Of a stretch of 26,488 bases of DNA, positions 7,221 to 15,234 are shown in pieces. The stretch comes from an uncultured Clostridium sp. (GTDB lineage: Bacteria > Bacillota_I > Bacilli_A > RF39 > UBA660). The translations under genes were made by a program, and so were the position numbers. The stretch covers positions 1 to 26,488 of the forward strand of contig CALZLL010000006.1 of assembly GCA_945788325.1 (NCBI GenBank), written 5' to 3'. The notes under the pieces were generated by a model. The model worked only from the letters and a program-made list of their open reading frames with translations. It was not told the DNA's origin and made no database searches. Numbering within the stretch: the first letter of the stretch is position 1; each line of letters opens with the position of its first letter.

Positions 7221-10103
7221 TTAATTATTATATCTTTTTACATCATACAAAACAATTTGTAATTTAGAAAATCTTTTTTCTACTTTACCATTTATTTTAT
7301 AGACACCTGGTATTGGAATATTAAAAAATTTGTTATATGTCTTAGGAAACATTACAAGTTCAGCATTTCCAAAAGAATCACTAGCACTTATAAACATCAT
7401 TTTTTCAGAATTTTTAGTATCTACTTCCTTTTTTCTTTCAAAGTATAATACCATTTCAATATTTCTATCAAAATATTTTTCTACTATTTTAGTAGTTATA
7501 CTATTATCAGTTATGTATTTACTAGTTGGATGATTACTGATATAAAAACCAAATAAAGCTAGCTCATGCTTAGTAAGTTCATCTTTACTATATTCATCAT
7601 AATCTTTTATTTCTGGCTTTAAAACAAGACTTTCATCTAAATCCTGACATAATTCAGCATAGTTAATTACATCATTCAAATTTTCTATTAAAGTCTTCCT
7701 TGTTTTTCCAAAACCATCTAATGCTCCAGATAAAATAATATTTTTTATCACGTCTTTACCTAACTTGTATGTTCTTTTAACAAAATCAAAGTAAGAATTA
7801 AAATTACCATTATCATTTCTTTCATTTACGATTGCTCTTGCAGTAATTGTGCCAATACCTTTAATCAATGATAAAGGATATATTAATTTATCTTCTTTTA
7901 TAACATATTTACAATCAGATAAATTTATCATTGGATTTACTATTTCTACACCTAAACGCTTGCATTCGTTAATAGCATTTTTAGTCTTTAATGGTAAACC
8001 AATATAATTATTTAGTATTTCATTTTCAAAATATAATGGATAATGTACTTTTAAATATGCTATTTTGTATCCCATTATTGCATATGAAACAGAATGCGCT
8101 TTATTAAAACCATAGTTTGCAAACTTTAATATTAAATTATAAACTTCTTCTGATATTTTTTTAGAGTACCCTTTATCAATACTTCCATTTATAAACTTTT
8201 CTTTATAAGAAAGAAGTACTTCTTCTTTTTTCTTACTCATCGCCCTTCTTAATTCATCAGCTTCCGCATAAGAAAATCCTGCCATTTTACTTGCTATTTG
8301 CATTATTTGTTCTTGATAAATAATTATTCCATAAGTTGGTTTTAATATTTCTTCTAAATCTTCATGTAAATAAGTTATTTTTTCTTTGCCATGACGCCTT
8401 GCAACATAAGAAGAAATATTTTGCATTGGACCCGGTCTAAATAGTGCTACAGCAGCGATTAAATCGTCAATCTTATCTGGTTTAAGTTCTAGTATAAACT
8501 TTCTCATTCCTGATGATTCAAACTGGAAAATACCATCTAATTCATCATTTAAAAACAAATTAAAAGTATCTTTATCATCAAGCGGTATATCATTAAATTT
8601 AATATCATTAACCTTTGACATTACCTTATCTATTATAGTTAAATTTTTAAGCCCTAAAAAATCCATTTTTAAAAGACCTAGCTGTTCTATGTAATTCATC
8701 GTATAGCCACATAAATAAGTTCCATCTGAATTAAGCGCTAAAGGAACATAATTAGTTAAGTTTTTATTTGAAATAATTATTCCTGCAGCATGAACTGACG
8801 TATGCCTTTTTAATCCTTCCAAATGAATAGATATATCATAAACTTTTCTTAAATCTTCATCATTAGATAATATTCTTTTAACGTTAATATTATCAAGTTG
8901 ATGTTTTAAATCCTTTTTATCATCAAAGTTTTTAAGTAAGTTATCCACCTTAAAATTATTAATTTCAAATATTCTAGCGACATCTCTTATTACCTGTTTT
9001 GCAAGTAAATTAGAAAAAGTAATTATTCCTGATACTTTATCTTTTCCATATTTTTCCGTAACATAATTAATTACTTGATCTCTTTTTTCAGCATCAAAAT
9101 CAATATCTATATCTGGCATGGTAACTCTTTCAGGATTTAAGAATCTTTCAAATAATAAATCATATTTTAATGGGTCTATATCAGTTATACCAAGACTATA
9201 TGAAACAAGACTTGAAGCCGCTGAACCTCTTCCTGGACCCACCATTATATTATTCTTCTTAGCATACTTAACATAATCCCAAACCACTAGGAAGTAATTA
9301 CAAAATCCCATTTTAATTATTACACTAAGTTCGTATTTTAACCTATCAACATACCTTTTATCAACGTTATTATTAAGTCTTTTTTTAAGACCTGCTATAC
9401 ATAGATTAGTTAAGTATTTTTTCTCATCAAAATCTTTATCTTCATTAAATACTGGTAACAAATCATTTCTTTTCGGTATTTCAATGTTACATAAGTTACT
9501 TAAATAAATAGTAGTTTTTTTATCACGAGGATTAATTTCTAAATTTAAACTACAATCATCTTCATTTGCATAGTCTTCATCTTTTATTTTATATAAATAT
9601 TTTAAGTATTTATTATTTTCTTTCTTTAAAGTAAGGGTCTTATTTATAAATACCTTATTACCATTTATTTGTTTTTCTTGCTTATCATTATTATAACCAA
9701 TAAATAAATCATTTACATAAAGACGTAATTGTTCTTCATATTCCCTAAACTCAAAAGGAATAACTGCTACTAAATCGTCTAAATACTTTTTTAAAGCATC
9801 AAAAGATAATTTTTTTTCATTAATAAGTGTATTTATATTACATAAATTTTGATATCCATGATAATTTTTAGCATATAATAAAATGGTATATTCTAATTTA
9901 ACTTCTAATCCTATGATAGGCTTTATATTACTTTTTTTACACTTATCATAAAATTCCATAACACCATATAAATTATCATCACAAATAGCTGCTACATTAA
10001 TATTATTTGAAGAAAGTATGTCTATTAAATCATCAATTTTAATTAAGCTAGATAATATGGAATAATCTGTTTTTATCCAAAGTGGAGCATAATTCATAAA
10101 CAT
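7221..10103 (-). CDS. dnaE: DNA polymerase III alpha subunit (DnaE), compact form
   Basis: This is a family C replicative polymerase. Regions in order are a reduced N-terminal PHP-like domain (about 1-220), the polymerase core with GPGRGSAASS (290-299) and PDIDIDFD (331-338; the two catalytic Asp), the motif stretch IIYQEQIMQIA and ADELRRAMSKKK, a helix-hairpin-helix region and a C-terminal OB-type domain ending near the stop. The product is 960 residues against about 1115-1160 in Bacillus DnaE or E. coli. The PHP start reads PLWIKTDYSIL where metal-binding versions read HLHxHxxYSxL, so the His ligands are lost and exonuclease activity is not expected. The ATG at 10103 is 5 nt after AGGA; ATG at 10097 is the alternative. 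No epsilon-like exonuclease insertion is present, so this is not PolC. Confidence 0.95.
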   Translation of the reverse strand: MFMNYAPLWIKTDYSILSSLIKIDDLIDILSSNNINVAAICDDNLYGVMEFYDKCKKSNIKPIIGLEVKLEYTILLYAKNYHGYQNLCNINTLINEKKLSFDALKKYLDDLVAVIPFEFREYEEQLRLYVNDLFIGYNNDKQEKQINGNKVFINKTLTLKKENNKYLKYLYKIKDEDYANEDDCSLNLEINPRDKKTTIYLSNLCNIEIPKRNDLLPVFNEDKDFDEKKYLTNLCIAGLKKRLNNNVDKRYVDRLKYELSVIIKMGFCNYFLVVWDYVKYAKKNNIMVGPGRGSAASSLVSYSLGITDIDPLKYDLLFERFLNPERVTMPDIDIDFDAEKRDQVINYVTEKYGKDKVSGIITFSNLLAKQVIRDVARIFEINNFKVDNLLKNFDDKKDLKHQLDNINVKRILSNDEDLRKVYDISIHLEGLKRHTSVHAAGIIISNKNLTNYVPLALNSDGTYLCGYTMNYIEQLGLLKMDFLGLKNLTIIDKVMSKVNDIKFNDIPLDDKDTFNLFLNDELDGIFQFESSGMRKFILELKPDKIDDLIAAVALFRPGPMQNISSYVARRHGKEKITYLHEDLEEILKPTYGIIIYQEQIMQIASKMAGFSYAEADELRRAMSKKKEEVLLSYKEKFINGSIDKGYSKKISEEVYNLILKFANYGFNKAHSVSYAIMGYKIAYLKVHYPLYFENEILNNYIGLPLKTKNAINECKRLGVEIVNPMINLSDCKYVIKEDKLIYPLSLIKGIGTITARAIVNERNDNGNFNSYFDFVKRTYKLGKDVIKNIILSGALDGFGKTRKTLIENLNDVINYAELCQDLDESLVLKPEIKDYDEYSKDELTKHELALFGFYISNHPTSKYITDNSITTKIVEKYFDRNIEMVLYFERKKEVDTKNSEKMMFISASDSFGNAELVMFPKTYNKFFNIPIPGVYKINGKVEKRFSKLQIVLYDVKRYNN

Positions 10104-10158
10104 CACTTTCCTTTCTAATAATATTTTACTACAAATAATCTTTTTTTCATATTTTAAT

Positions 10159-10187
10159 TTGACTATTTATTCATAATATGGTAAAGT
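10159..10187 (+). promoter_or_regulatory. rpmB: Promoter of rpmB
   Basis: TTGACT at 10159-10164, a 17-nt spacer and TAAAGT at 10182-10187 with TG two bases ahead of the -10. It lies 36 nt before the start codon. Confidence 0.65.
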
Positions 10188-10222
10188 AATGTAGCAAACA
10201 CGTATTTAAGGAGGAATTAAAT

Positions 10223-10396
10223 ATGGCTAAGAAAGTATCTAATAAGAAACCATTATTCGGAAACAAAAGATCTCATGCTTTAAACACAACTAAAATGAGA
10301 CAAAAAGTTAATATGCAAAAAGTTACTTTAAATGGTGTTACCGTAGTAATGAGTGCTAAAGAAGCTAAAAAGTTTAGAAAAAACAATGCTGCATAA
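10223..10396 (+). CDS. rpmB: Ribosomal protein bL28
   Basis: A 57-residue basic protein of the large ribosomal subunit. NKKPLFGNKRSHALNTTK matches the L28 core 'G-K/N-x-x-S-H-A-x-N-x-T/S-K', followed by QKVTLNGVTVVMSAKEAKK, equivalent to the 'NLQKVR...V-x-V-S-x-x-A-L/K' part. The N-terminal CxxC zinc site found in some L28 proteins is absent (VSNKK at that place), so this is a zinc-free type. AAGGAGG sits 8 nt before the ATG, a good promoter precedes it and a terminator follows, so it is a single-gene unit, as is common for rpmB. Confidence 0.93.
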   Translation: MAKKVSNKKPLFGNKRSHALNTTKMRQKVNMQKVTLNGVTVVMSAKEAKKFRKNNAA

Positions 10397-10400
10397 TAAA

Positions 10401-10434
10401 AATACTTCAAGCAATGATGAAGTATTTTTTATTT
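10401..10434. terminator. Bidirectional terminator between rpmB and the pilin-like gene
   Basis: Stem AATACTTCA/TGAAGTATT with an 8-nt loop, T run on the plus side and T-rich sequence on the minus side. It lies between the convergent rpmB and the frame-shifted pilin gene end at 10429. Confidence 0.85.
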
Positions 10435-10606
10435 TATTATAACGATTATAGTCTTTGTTTCTCCATTATATTTAGCAGTTATTGATTTTGCGCCAGGTTT
10501 GCCAAACATAAATTGTTTGGTTAAATCATTACTAGTAGTTATTATTTTTTTATTAAATCTAGAAGATAATCCAGTTCCGGAAATTAAAGCAATTTCTACC
10601 CCCCAC
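10429..10606 (-). pseudogene. Out-of-frame C-terminal part of the pilin-like gene (Ig-like tail)
   Basis: This reading frame continues coding-like sequence after the pilin frame stops at 10559. It encodes VEIALISGTGLSSRF, then LTKQFMFGKPGAKSITAKYNGETKTIIV before a stop at 10429. The ending resembles the final strands of bacterial Ig-like domains (pattern 'GKPGxKTITVKYNGETKTFTV'). Reading from the pilin frame into this frame requires loss of one base in the run of six G at 10599-10604 (six C on the plus strand); the joined text then reads STNKVGVEIALISGTG, which looks natural. It could be a real mutation, slipped-strand phase variation, programmed shifting or an assembly error. Confidence 0.55.
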
Positions 10607-11239
10607 TTTATTAGTTGAACAAGTAAATTGTTCTCTTCTATTAAAGTAACTTTCATTTTTTTTACATTCATTAGTTCCTTTACAACACATAAACTCAAAT
10701 GTTTCTTCATCCTGAATTTCAGATGAATTATCAGATGAATCGCCATATGTAGTATCAGATGAATCACCATATGTAGTATCAGATGAATCACCGTATGTAG
10801 TATCAGATGAAACATCTGTCGTGGTTTCCAAACTTGAAGAATTATTTTGCTGTTCAATAACACTATACTCATATCCATCAAATAAATATTTTCCATCTTT
10901 TAACTTATAATCACTTTGTGCATTCACAGCATCTTTTTTTATGGTTTGATTTCCAAAATCTTCACAACTTTCTATATTTTCTCCAGTTGCTGGATTTGTA
11001 GCATCTTTTTCCATGTATTCATTACAAAGTTTTTTCACTTCCACTTCATCTGTAGAATGTGTAGCAAAATAAGCTTCTGCTATATTAGCAATTTCTTTAG
11101 CTGCTATATATTTTGCTTTTTCCTTTGAATCTTTTATCGTTTTAAGAACGGCAGTGGTTGCTATAGTAAGTATTATAGAAAGTACTACAATTACTGCTAA
11201 TAGTTCTATTAAAGTAAAACCTTTATTATTCCTTTTCAT
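10559..11239 (-). CDS. Type IV pilin-like (pseudopilin) protein
   Basis: Type IV pilins and competence/secretion pseudopilins are cleaved before a conserved Phe and assemble through their hydrophobic N-terminus. The product begins MKRNNKGFTLIELLAVIVVL, a textbook prepilin leader with cleavage after Gly and the required Glu at mature position 5. A globular part with three cysteines follows, then a Ser/Asp/Thr-rich linker with three DSSDTTYG octapeptides, then a Cys-rich stretch (CC, then C, C and C). The frame ends at 10559, but coding-like sequence continues in another frame to 10429. ATG at 11239 is chosen because GGTGAT lies just upstream; the GTG three codons earlier is inside it. It stands alone between rpmB and dut, away from other pilus genes, so its assembly system cannot be named. 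Confidence 0.85.
   Translation of the reverse strand: MKRNNKGFTLIELLAVIVVLSIILTIATTAVLKTIKDSKEKAKYIAAKEIANIAEAYFATHSTDEVEVKKLCNEYMEKDATNPATGENIESCEDFGNQTIKKDAVNAQSDYKLKDGKYLFDGYEYSVIEQQNNSSSLETTTDVSSDTTYGDSSDTTYGDSSDTTYGDSSDNSSEIQDEETFEFMCCKGTNECKKNESYFNRREQFTCSTNKVGGRNCFNFRNWIIF
10730..10801 (-). repeat. Three tandem 24-bp repeats in the pilin-like gene
   Basis: Three consecutive 24-bp units (10730-10753, 10754-10777, 10778-10801) differ at only one or two bases, with partial units on both flanks (around 10719 and 10802). They encode the octapeptide DSSDTTYG in a surface-exposed, probably disordered linker. Near-identity implies recent copy-number change by slippage. Confidence 0.92.
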
Positions 11240-11253
11240 ATCTATCACCTATT

Positions 11254-11282
11254 ATAATATTAACATTACATAACTTTTTAGT
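11254..11282 (-). promoter_or_regulatory. Promoter of the pilin-like gene
   Basis: On the minus strand TTGACT, a 17-nt spacer (AAAAAGTTATGTAATGT) and TAATAT, upstream of the GGTGAT ribosome site. It lies just after the dut terminator, so the pilin gene is transcribed separately. Confidence 0.65.
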
Positions 11283-11284
11283 CA

Positions 11285-11310
11285 AACAAAAAAGAAACAA
11301 ACGTTTCTTT
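11285..11310 (-). terminator. Terminator of the nrdD-nrdG-dut operon
   Basis: On the minus strand, stem AAAGAAAC/GTTTCTTT with a 4-nt loop and a following T run. It abuts the dut stop codon. Confidence 0.82.
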
Positions 11311-11762
11311 TAATCTGTAGAACCAAATCCTCCAGTTCTTACTCCTTCAGCTTTATCATCATCAGTAATCAAGTATTTCATAAATACTACCTGTGCAATA
11401 ACATCACCTTTTTTTATTACTAATGGTTCATCCTTTATATTTATGCACTGTACAAATAAATGACCATCATTATTTTCATTGCCGTAGTAATCTGAATCAA
11501 TAATTCCAAAACTATGTGGAAATAAAAATCCCTTTTTAGGCCCAGAGCTTCTATTTGCAAGCATAAACCATTCATCATCAGCGCAATATGCTTTTAACCC
11601 TGTTGCAACAAGTGTAGGTTTCATACCATTTTTAAATGGTTCTATTACCACATCTTCAGCAGCTTCTATATCATATCCTGCTGCATTTTTAGTACTTCTT
11701 TTAGGTAAATTAATACCTTTATCTTCCCAACCCCTAGCAACTTCAAATCCTCTTGTTCTCAT
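11310..11762 (-). CDS. dut: dUTP diphosphatase, trimeric type
   Basis: It hydrolyses dUTP to dUMP, keeping uracil out of DNA and supplying dTMP synthesis. The five trimeric dUTPase motifs are present in order: AGYDIEAAED (28-37), NRSSGPKKG (70-78), GIIDSDYYG (86-94, with D89 as the expected catalytic Asp), KKGDVIAQ (117-124) and the C-terminal arm RTGGFGSTD (142-150). The length of 150 is normal, and an insertion (NENNDGH) follows motif 3. TTAGGAG precedes the ATG. Being 17 nt behind nrdG makes it part of an anaerobic dNTP-supply operon. Confidence 0.93.
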   Translation of the reverse strand: MRTRGFEVARGWEDKGINLPKRSTKNAAGYDIEAAEDVVIEPFKNGMKPTLVATGLKAYCADDEWFMLANRSSGPKKGFLFPHSFGIIDSDYYGNENNDGHLFVQCINIKDEPLVIKKGDVIAQVVFMKYLITDDDKAEGVRTGGFGSTD

Positions 11763-11779
11763 TTTAAACTCCTAACATT

Positions 11780-12274
11780 CTAATCACAAAATAATATTAC
11801 TACATTTTTTTCTAAAGATTTTTTTACATCTATTACTCTTTGATTCGATGAACCTCTATATTTAAGTCTAAAGTCATGTAAATCATCTTCATATTGTCCG
11901 TCTACCAAAACATCAACGTATTTTAATACTTCTTTATCTTTTAAATCCCTATCAAATAAGAATCCAGACCACACCCAAACACTTTTATTTGGATACTTTT
12001 CTTTAAATCTTTTAGCTAGTTTAGTTGTTCCATCAATATTTTTAGGATGCATTGGTTCTCCACCTAGAATTGATAATCCAACCACATAATCTTTAGAACA
12101 TAATTCGATTATTTTATCTATCGTTTCATCAGTGAATTCTTTACCACCTTTAAAATCATGCGTTTCTGGGTTAAAACAATTTTTACAGTTAAAGGTGCAG
12201 CCTTGCATAAAGACTGACACCCTAACTCCAGGACCATTTGATATGTCCATTTTTCTTATTTTATTATACCTCAT
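11780..12274 (-). CDS. nrdG: Anaerobic ribonucleotide reductase activating protein (radical SAM)
   Basis: It uses a 4Fe-4S cluster and S-adenosylmethionine to form the glycyl radical on NrdD. The cluster ligands are the CxxxCxxC of CTFNCKNC (C26, C30, C33), followed by the radical-SAM glycine-rich element SILGGEP (about 68-74). The length of 164 residues is typical for NrdG. It starts 2 nt after the nrdD stop, within the same transcript, with the ribosome site inside the end of nrdD or coupled to it. The C-terminus keeps the NQRVIDVKKSL element seen in NrdG. Confidence 0.96.
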   Translation of the reverse strand: MRYNKIRKMDISNGPGVRVSVFMQGCTFNCKNCFNPETHDFKGGKEFTDETIDKIIELCSKDYVVGLSILGGEPMHPKNIDGTTKLAKRFKEKYPNKSVWVWSGFLFDRDLKDKEVLKYVDVLVDGQYEDDLHDFRLKYRGSSNQRVIDVKKSLEKNVVILFCD

Positions 12275-12276
12275 AA

Positions 12277-14472
12277 TTAAAGATCAGCATCCTTATTATC
12301 AATATGGATTACTCTTTCTTTTATTTCTTGAGTTCTTCCTTTGTTCCAAAAATTAGTTCCAATATAACCACAAGTTCTTCTTGCAACGTTTAATTTATCA
12401 TGATCCCTATTACCACACTCTGGACAATACCATTCTAAATTATCATCAAGCATTATTTCACCTTCATATCCACATTCTTGACAGTAATCTGATTTGGTAT
12501 TTAATTCAGCATACATGATATTATCATATATAAATTTAATAACTTCCATAACAGCATCTAAGTTATTGGTTAAATTTGGTGTTTCTATGTAACTTATAGC
12601 ACCTCCTGGTGAAAGTTTTTGAAATTCACTTTCAAGTTTTAACTTGGTAAATGCATCTATCTCCTCAAATACTGGAACGTGATATGAATTAGTAATGTAA
12701 TCTCTATCTGTAATTCCTTTAATCGTACCAAAACGTTCTCTTAAGCATTTAGCAAATTTATAAGTTGTCGATTCAATTGGAGTACCATATACACTGTAAT
12801 CAATATCTTCAGCATCCTTCCATACTTTACATGCGTCATTAAGTTTTTGCATAACTTTAAGTCCAAATTCTTTACCTGCGCCACCATCAGTATGAGAATG
12901 TCCTGTCATAAACTTAACGCATTCATAAAGTCCTGCATAACCAAGTGAAATAGTTGAATAACCATGATGTAATAACTCATGAATTGATTCACCCTTATCT
13001 AATCTTGCAAGTGCACCATGTTGCCATAAAATAGGTGCAACATCACTTGTTACCTTGGATAATCTTTTATGTCTAGCTTGTAATGCTCTATGGCATAATT
13101 CTAATCTTTCATCTAAAATATCCCAAAACAAATCCATGTCTTTATCTGATGATAATGAAACATCAACCAAGTTAATGGTAACTACACCTTGGTTAAATCT
13201 ACCATAGTATTTACCTTTACCAGGAACATAATTTTTAGCCTTTGCAATGTTACCTAACGAAATTGCTCTATCAGGTGTTAAGAATGAACGACATCCCATG
13301 CATGGGTAACAATCACCATCACCATTTTCATTTTTCTTAAGCTCTTTCATTACTTTTTCAGATATATAATCTGGAACCATTCTTTTTGCCGTACATTTAG
13401 CAGCAAGTTCAGTTAAATAATAATACTTACTATCTTTATGAATATTATCTTCTTCAAGAACATATAAAAGTTTAGGAAATGCTGGAGTTATATAAACACC
13501 TTTTTCGTTTTTCATACCTTGTGTACGTTGTTTTAAAACTTCCTCAATAATCATTGCAAGTTCTTCTTTATATTCCTCAGTTTCTCCTAAATATAGACAT
13601 ACTGATAAGAAAGGAGCTTGACCATTTGTCGTAGTCATTGAGTTGATTTGGTATTGGAATGTTTGAACACCATCAGTAATTTCCTTTTTCAAATCTTCTT
13701 TAGCATACTTTTCACAATCTGCTTTATTAAATTTTCTATCTTTATATTTTTTCAAGAAACGATTATAGCTTTCTCTAACAAATGGTGCTAAATGAGTCAT
13801 GGTAATAGTAGCACCACCATACTGACTTGAGTTAACAGCAGTGATTAGTTGGGTTGCAATTGTCATAGCAGTTAAGAATCTATGTGGTTTTTCAATCATA
13901 ACCCCATTTATGTTAGTACCATTTTGAAGCATGTCTTCAAGGTTAATCAAATCACAGTTATGAAGTGCGTTTTGTGCAAAATAATCCATGTCATGAAAGT
14001 GAATTATACCTTCATCATGGGCCTTTACAATGTCTTCAGGAAGTAAAAATCTTCTTGATATATCAGTTGAAGTAATACCAGCGATGTAATCTCTTTGGGT
14101 AGTTACTACTTTTGCGTTTTTATTAGAGTTTTCAGTATTCCAATATTCACTTTCACCATCAATTAATTCTTTAATTGATAAATCAGTCGTATTACTTTTT
14201 CTAACTAATTCCCTTGTGTATCTATAAGTAATATATTCTTTTGCAAGTGCAAACTTATTTAAAGACATAAGTCTCATTTCAATAATATCTTGAATGTCTT
14301 CAACTAACATTCTTTTTTTCTTTAAACTTTCAATATACTTAATTATGTTTTTAATTTGAGTATCACTTACTCTGTCTTCTTCTTGAACTTCATTATTAGC
14401 TTTCTTTATAGCTATTTCAATTTTCTCTGGACAATAGTCTACTACGTGTCCATCTCTTTTAATTACTTTCAT
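12277..14472 (-). CDS. nrdD: Anaerobic (class III) ribonucleoside-triphosphate reductase
   Basis: It reduces ribonucleoside triphosphates to deoxyribonucleotides without oxygen. The 731 residues contain an N-terminal ATP-cone (about 1-95, MKVIKRDGHVVDY), the catalytic barrel with PCMGCRSFL (about 388-397) and GRFNQGVVTINL, a C-terminal zinc site (C664, C667, C683, C686) and the glycyl-radical loop RRTCGYIG (698-705, radical on G702). AGAAGGAG precedes the ATG. The gene heads nrdD-nrdG-dut and is divergent from a Crp/Fnr-type regulator across a perfect palindrome, so oxygen- or redox-linked control is likely. A class III enzyme indicates growth without oxygen. Confidence 0.97.
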   Translation of the reverse strand: MKVIKRDGHVVDYCPEKIEIAIKKANNEVQEEDRVSDTQIKNIIKYIESLKKKRMLVEDIQDIIEMRLMSLNKFALAKEYITYRYTRELVRKSNTTDLSIKELIDGESEYWNTENSNKNAKVVTTQRDYIAGITSTDISRRFLLPEDIVKAHDEGIIHFHDMDYFAQNALHNCDLINLEDMLQNGTNINGVMIEKPHRFLTAMTIATQLITAVNSSQYGGATITMTHLAPFVRESYNRFLKKYKDRKFNKADCEKYAKEDLKKEITDGVQTFQYQINSMTTTNGQAPFLSVCLYLGETEEYKEELAMIIEEVLKQRTQGMKNEKGVYITPAFPKLLYVLEEDNIHKDSKYYYLTELAAKCTAKRMVPDYISEKVMKELKKNENGDGDCYPCMGCRSFLTPDRAISLGNIAKAKNYVPGKGKYYGRFNQGVVTINLVDVSLSSDKDMDLFWDILDERLELCHRALQARHKRLSKVTSDVAPILWQHGALARLDKGESIHELLHHGYSTISLGYAGLYECVKFMTGHSHTDGGAGKEFGLKVMQKLNDACKVWKDAEDIDYSVYGTPIESTTYKFAKCLRERFGTIKGITDRDYITNSYHVPVFEEIDAFTKLKLESEFQKLSPGGAISYIETPNLTNNLDAVMEVIKFIYDNIMYAELNTKSDYCQECGYEGEIMLDDNLEWYCPECGNRDHDKLNVARRTCGYIGTNFWNKGRTQEIKERVIHIDNKDADL

Positions 14473-14511
14473 GTTGTACTCCTTCTATCTTGTTTTACAA
14501 TACAAATATAG

Positions 14512-14540
14512 CATATAAATTAAATTGTATCATGTTGCAA
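14512..14540 (-). promoter_or_regulatory. Putative promoter of nrdD-nrdG-dut
   Basis: Minus strand TTGCAA (14540-14535), a 17-nt spacer and TATATG (14517-14512). The -35 is the left half of the palindrome at 14533-14548. The -10 is imperfect, so confidence is moderate. Confidence 0.45.
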
Positions 14541-14548
14541 TTGCAACA
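14533..14548. promoter_or_regulatory. 16-bp palindromic operator between nrdD and the Crp/Fnr-like gene
   Basis: TGTTGCAATTGCAACA is a perfect palindrome. It contains TTGCAA twice, and each copy is correctly spaced to be the -35 of one of the two divergent promoters. A dimer bound here would therefore control both nrdD and the regulator gene. The half-site TGTTGC is not the textbook FNR (TTGAT) or CRP (TGTGA) half-site, and it does not look like an NrdR box. The link to the adjacent Crp-family protein is inferred from position. Confidence 0.65.
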
Positions 14549-14569
14549 ATTTTAAAAAAGTGATATTAT
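14541..14569 (+). promoter_or_regulatory. Promoter of the Crp/Fnr-like gene
   Basis: TTGCAA (14541-14546), a 17-nt spacer and TATTAT (14564-14569) with TG two bases ahead of the -10. The -35 overlaps the palindrome, suggesting autoregulation. Confidence 0.6.
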
Positions 14570-14587
14570 TTTAATAAGAGGTGTAAA

Positions 14588-15217
14588 ATGCGTAAATTAT
14601 TCAACAAAATAAGCGTCAAAGAACAATCAAAATTACTAAAATTATTAGAGACAAGTGTACTTATATATAAAAAAGATACTGCTATATTATCATCAATAGA
14701 AGAAAATATTATAGGTATTATATTAGAAGGTAAAGCCCAAATAATAAGAACTGATTATAATGGAAATAGAACAATAATGGAAGAACTCGAAGAAGAATCT
14801 GTATTTGGAACCGCATTATCTTCACTATCCAGTGATGAATGTGAAATAGTTACTAAAGAAGATACTAAAGTTTTAATAATTGATTATGATCATATATTAG
14901 AATCAGAAAATAATAATTACGCATACTATAACCAATTTATAAAAAATTTACTTGAAATAACCACAAATATAATAGACGAAAAAAACGAAAGAATAGAAAT
15001 ATTAACAAAAAAAACAATAAGAGATAAATTACTTGAATATTTTAATATTTATAGAAAAAAGCATGGCACAAGAAATATATACTTGCCATTTAGTTTTACC
15101 GACCTATCAGATTATTTGGCAGTTGACAGATCCGCTATGTCAAGAGAATTAAAATATCTAAAAGAAGAAGGTTTTATAGAAACAAAAGGAAGAAAAATCA
15201 CCTTACTTTACAGGTGA
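14588..15217 (+). CDS. Crp/Fnr-family transcriptional regulator
   Basis: The 209-residue protein has an N-terminal cyclic-nucleotide-binding-like beta-roll (about 20-105; IIGIILEGKAQIIRTDYNGN), a long dimer helix (about 115-140) and a winged HTH of the Crp_2 type (about 163-209), with FTDLSDYLAVDRSAMSREL as the recognition element. Only one cysteine (C85) is present, so it cannot carry an FNR-style four-Cys iron-sulfur cluster. The beta-roll also lacks an obvious cAMP-binding Arg/Ser cassette. The effector is therefore unknown. Its place opposite nrdD with a shared operator suggests it regulates anaerobic dNTP synthesis and itself. It is followed by a terminator that overlaps its last codons. 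Confidence 0.88.
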   Translation: MRKLFNKISVKEQSKLLKLLETSVLIYKKDTAILSSIEENIIGIILEGKAQIIRTDYNGNRTIMEELEEESVFGTALSSLSSDECEIVTKEDTKVLIIDYDHILESENNNYAYYNQFIKNLLEITTNIIDEKNERIEILTKKTIRDKLLEYFNIYRKKHGTRNIYLPFSFTDLSDYLAVDRSAMSRELKYLKEEGFIETKGRKITLLYR

Positions 15218-15226
15218 TTTTTTTCT
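15194..15226. terminator. Bidirectional terminator between the Crp/Fnr-like gene and thrS
   Basis: Stem AAAATCACCT/AGGTGATTTT with an 8-nt loop. T runs follow in both directions. It contains the stop codon of the regulator and lies just after thrS on the other strand. Confidence 0.88.
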
Positions 15227-15234
15227 ATGTCATA

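Noticed and set aside
10607..10896. First half of the second minus-strand frame in the pilin gene, with Ile/His/Leu repeats
   Set aside because: This is the 24-bp repeat read out of frame; only the part after the G6 run looks coding.
10916..11128. Plus-strand Phe/Cys-rich open frame
   Set aside because: Complement of the pilin gene with no ribosome site.
14533..14548. NrdR box upstream of nrdD
   Set aside because: NrdR boxes come as paired ACAC-type sites; here there is a single TGTTGC palindrome that fits a Crp-type dimer better.
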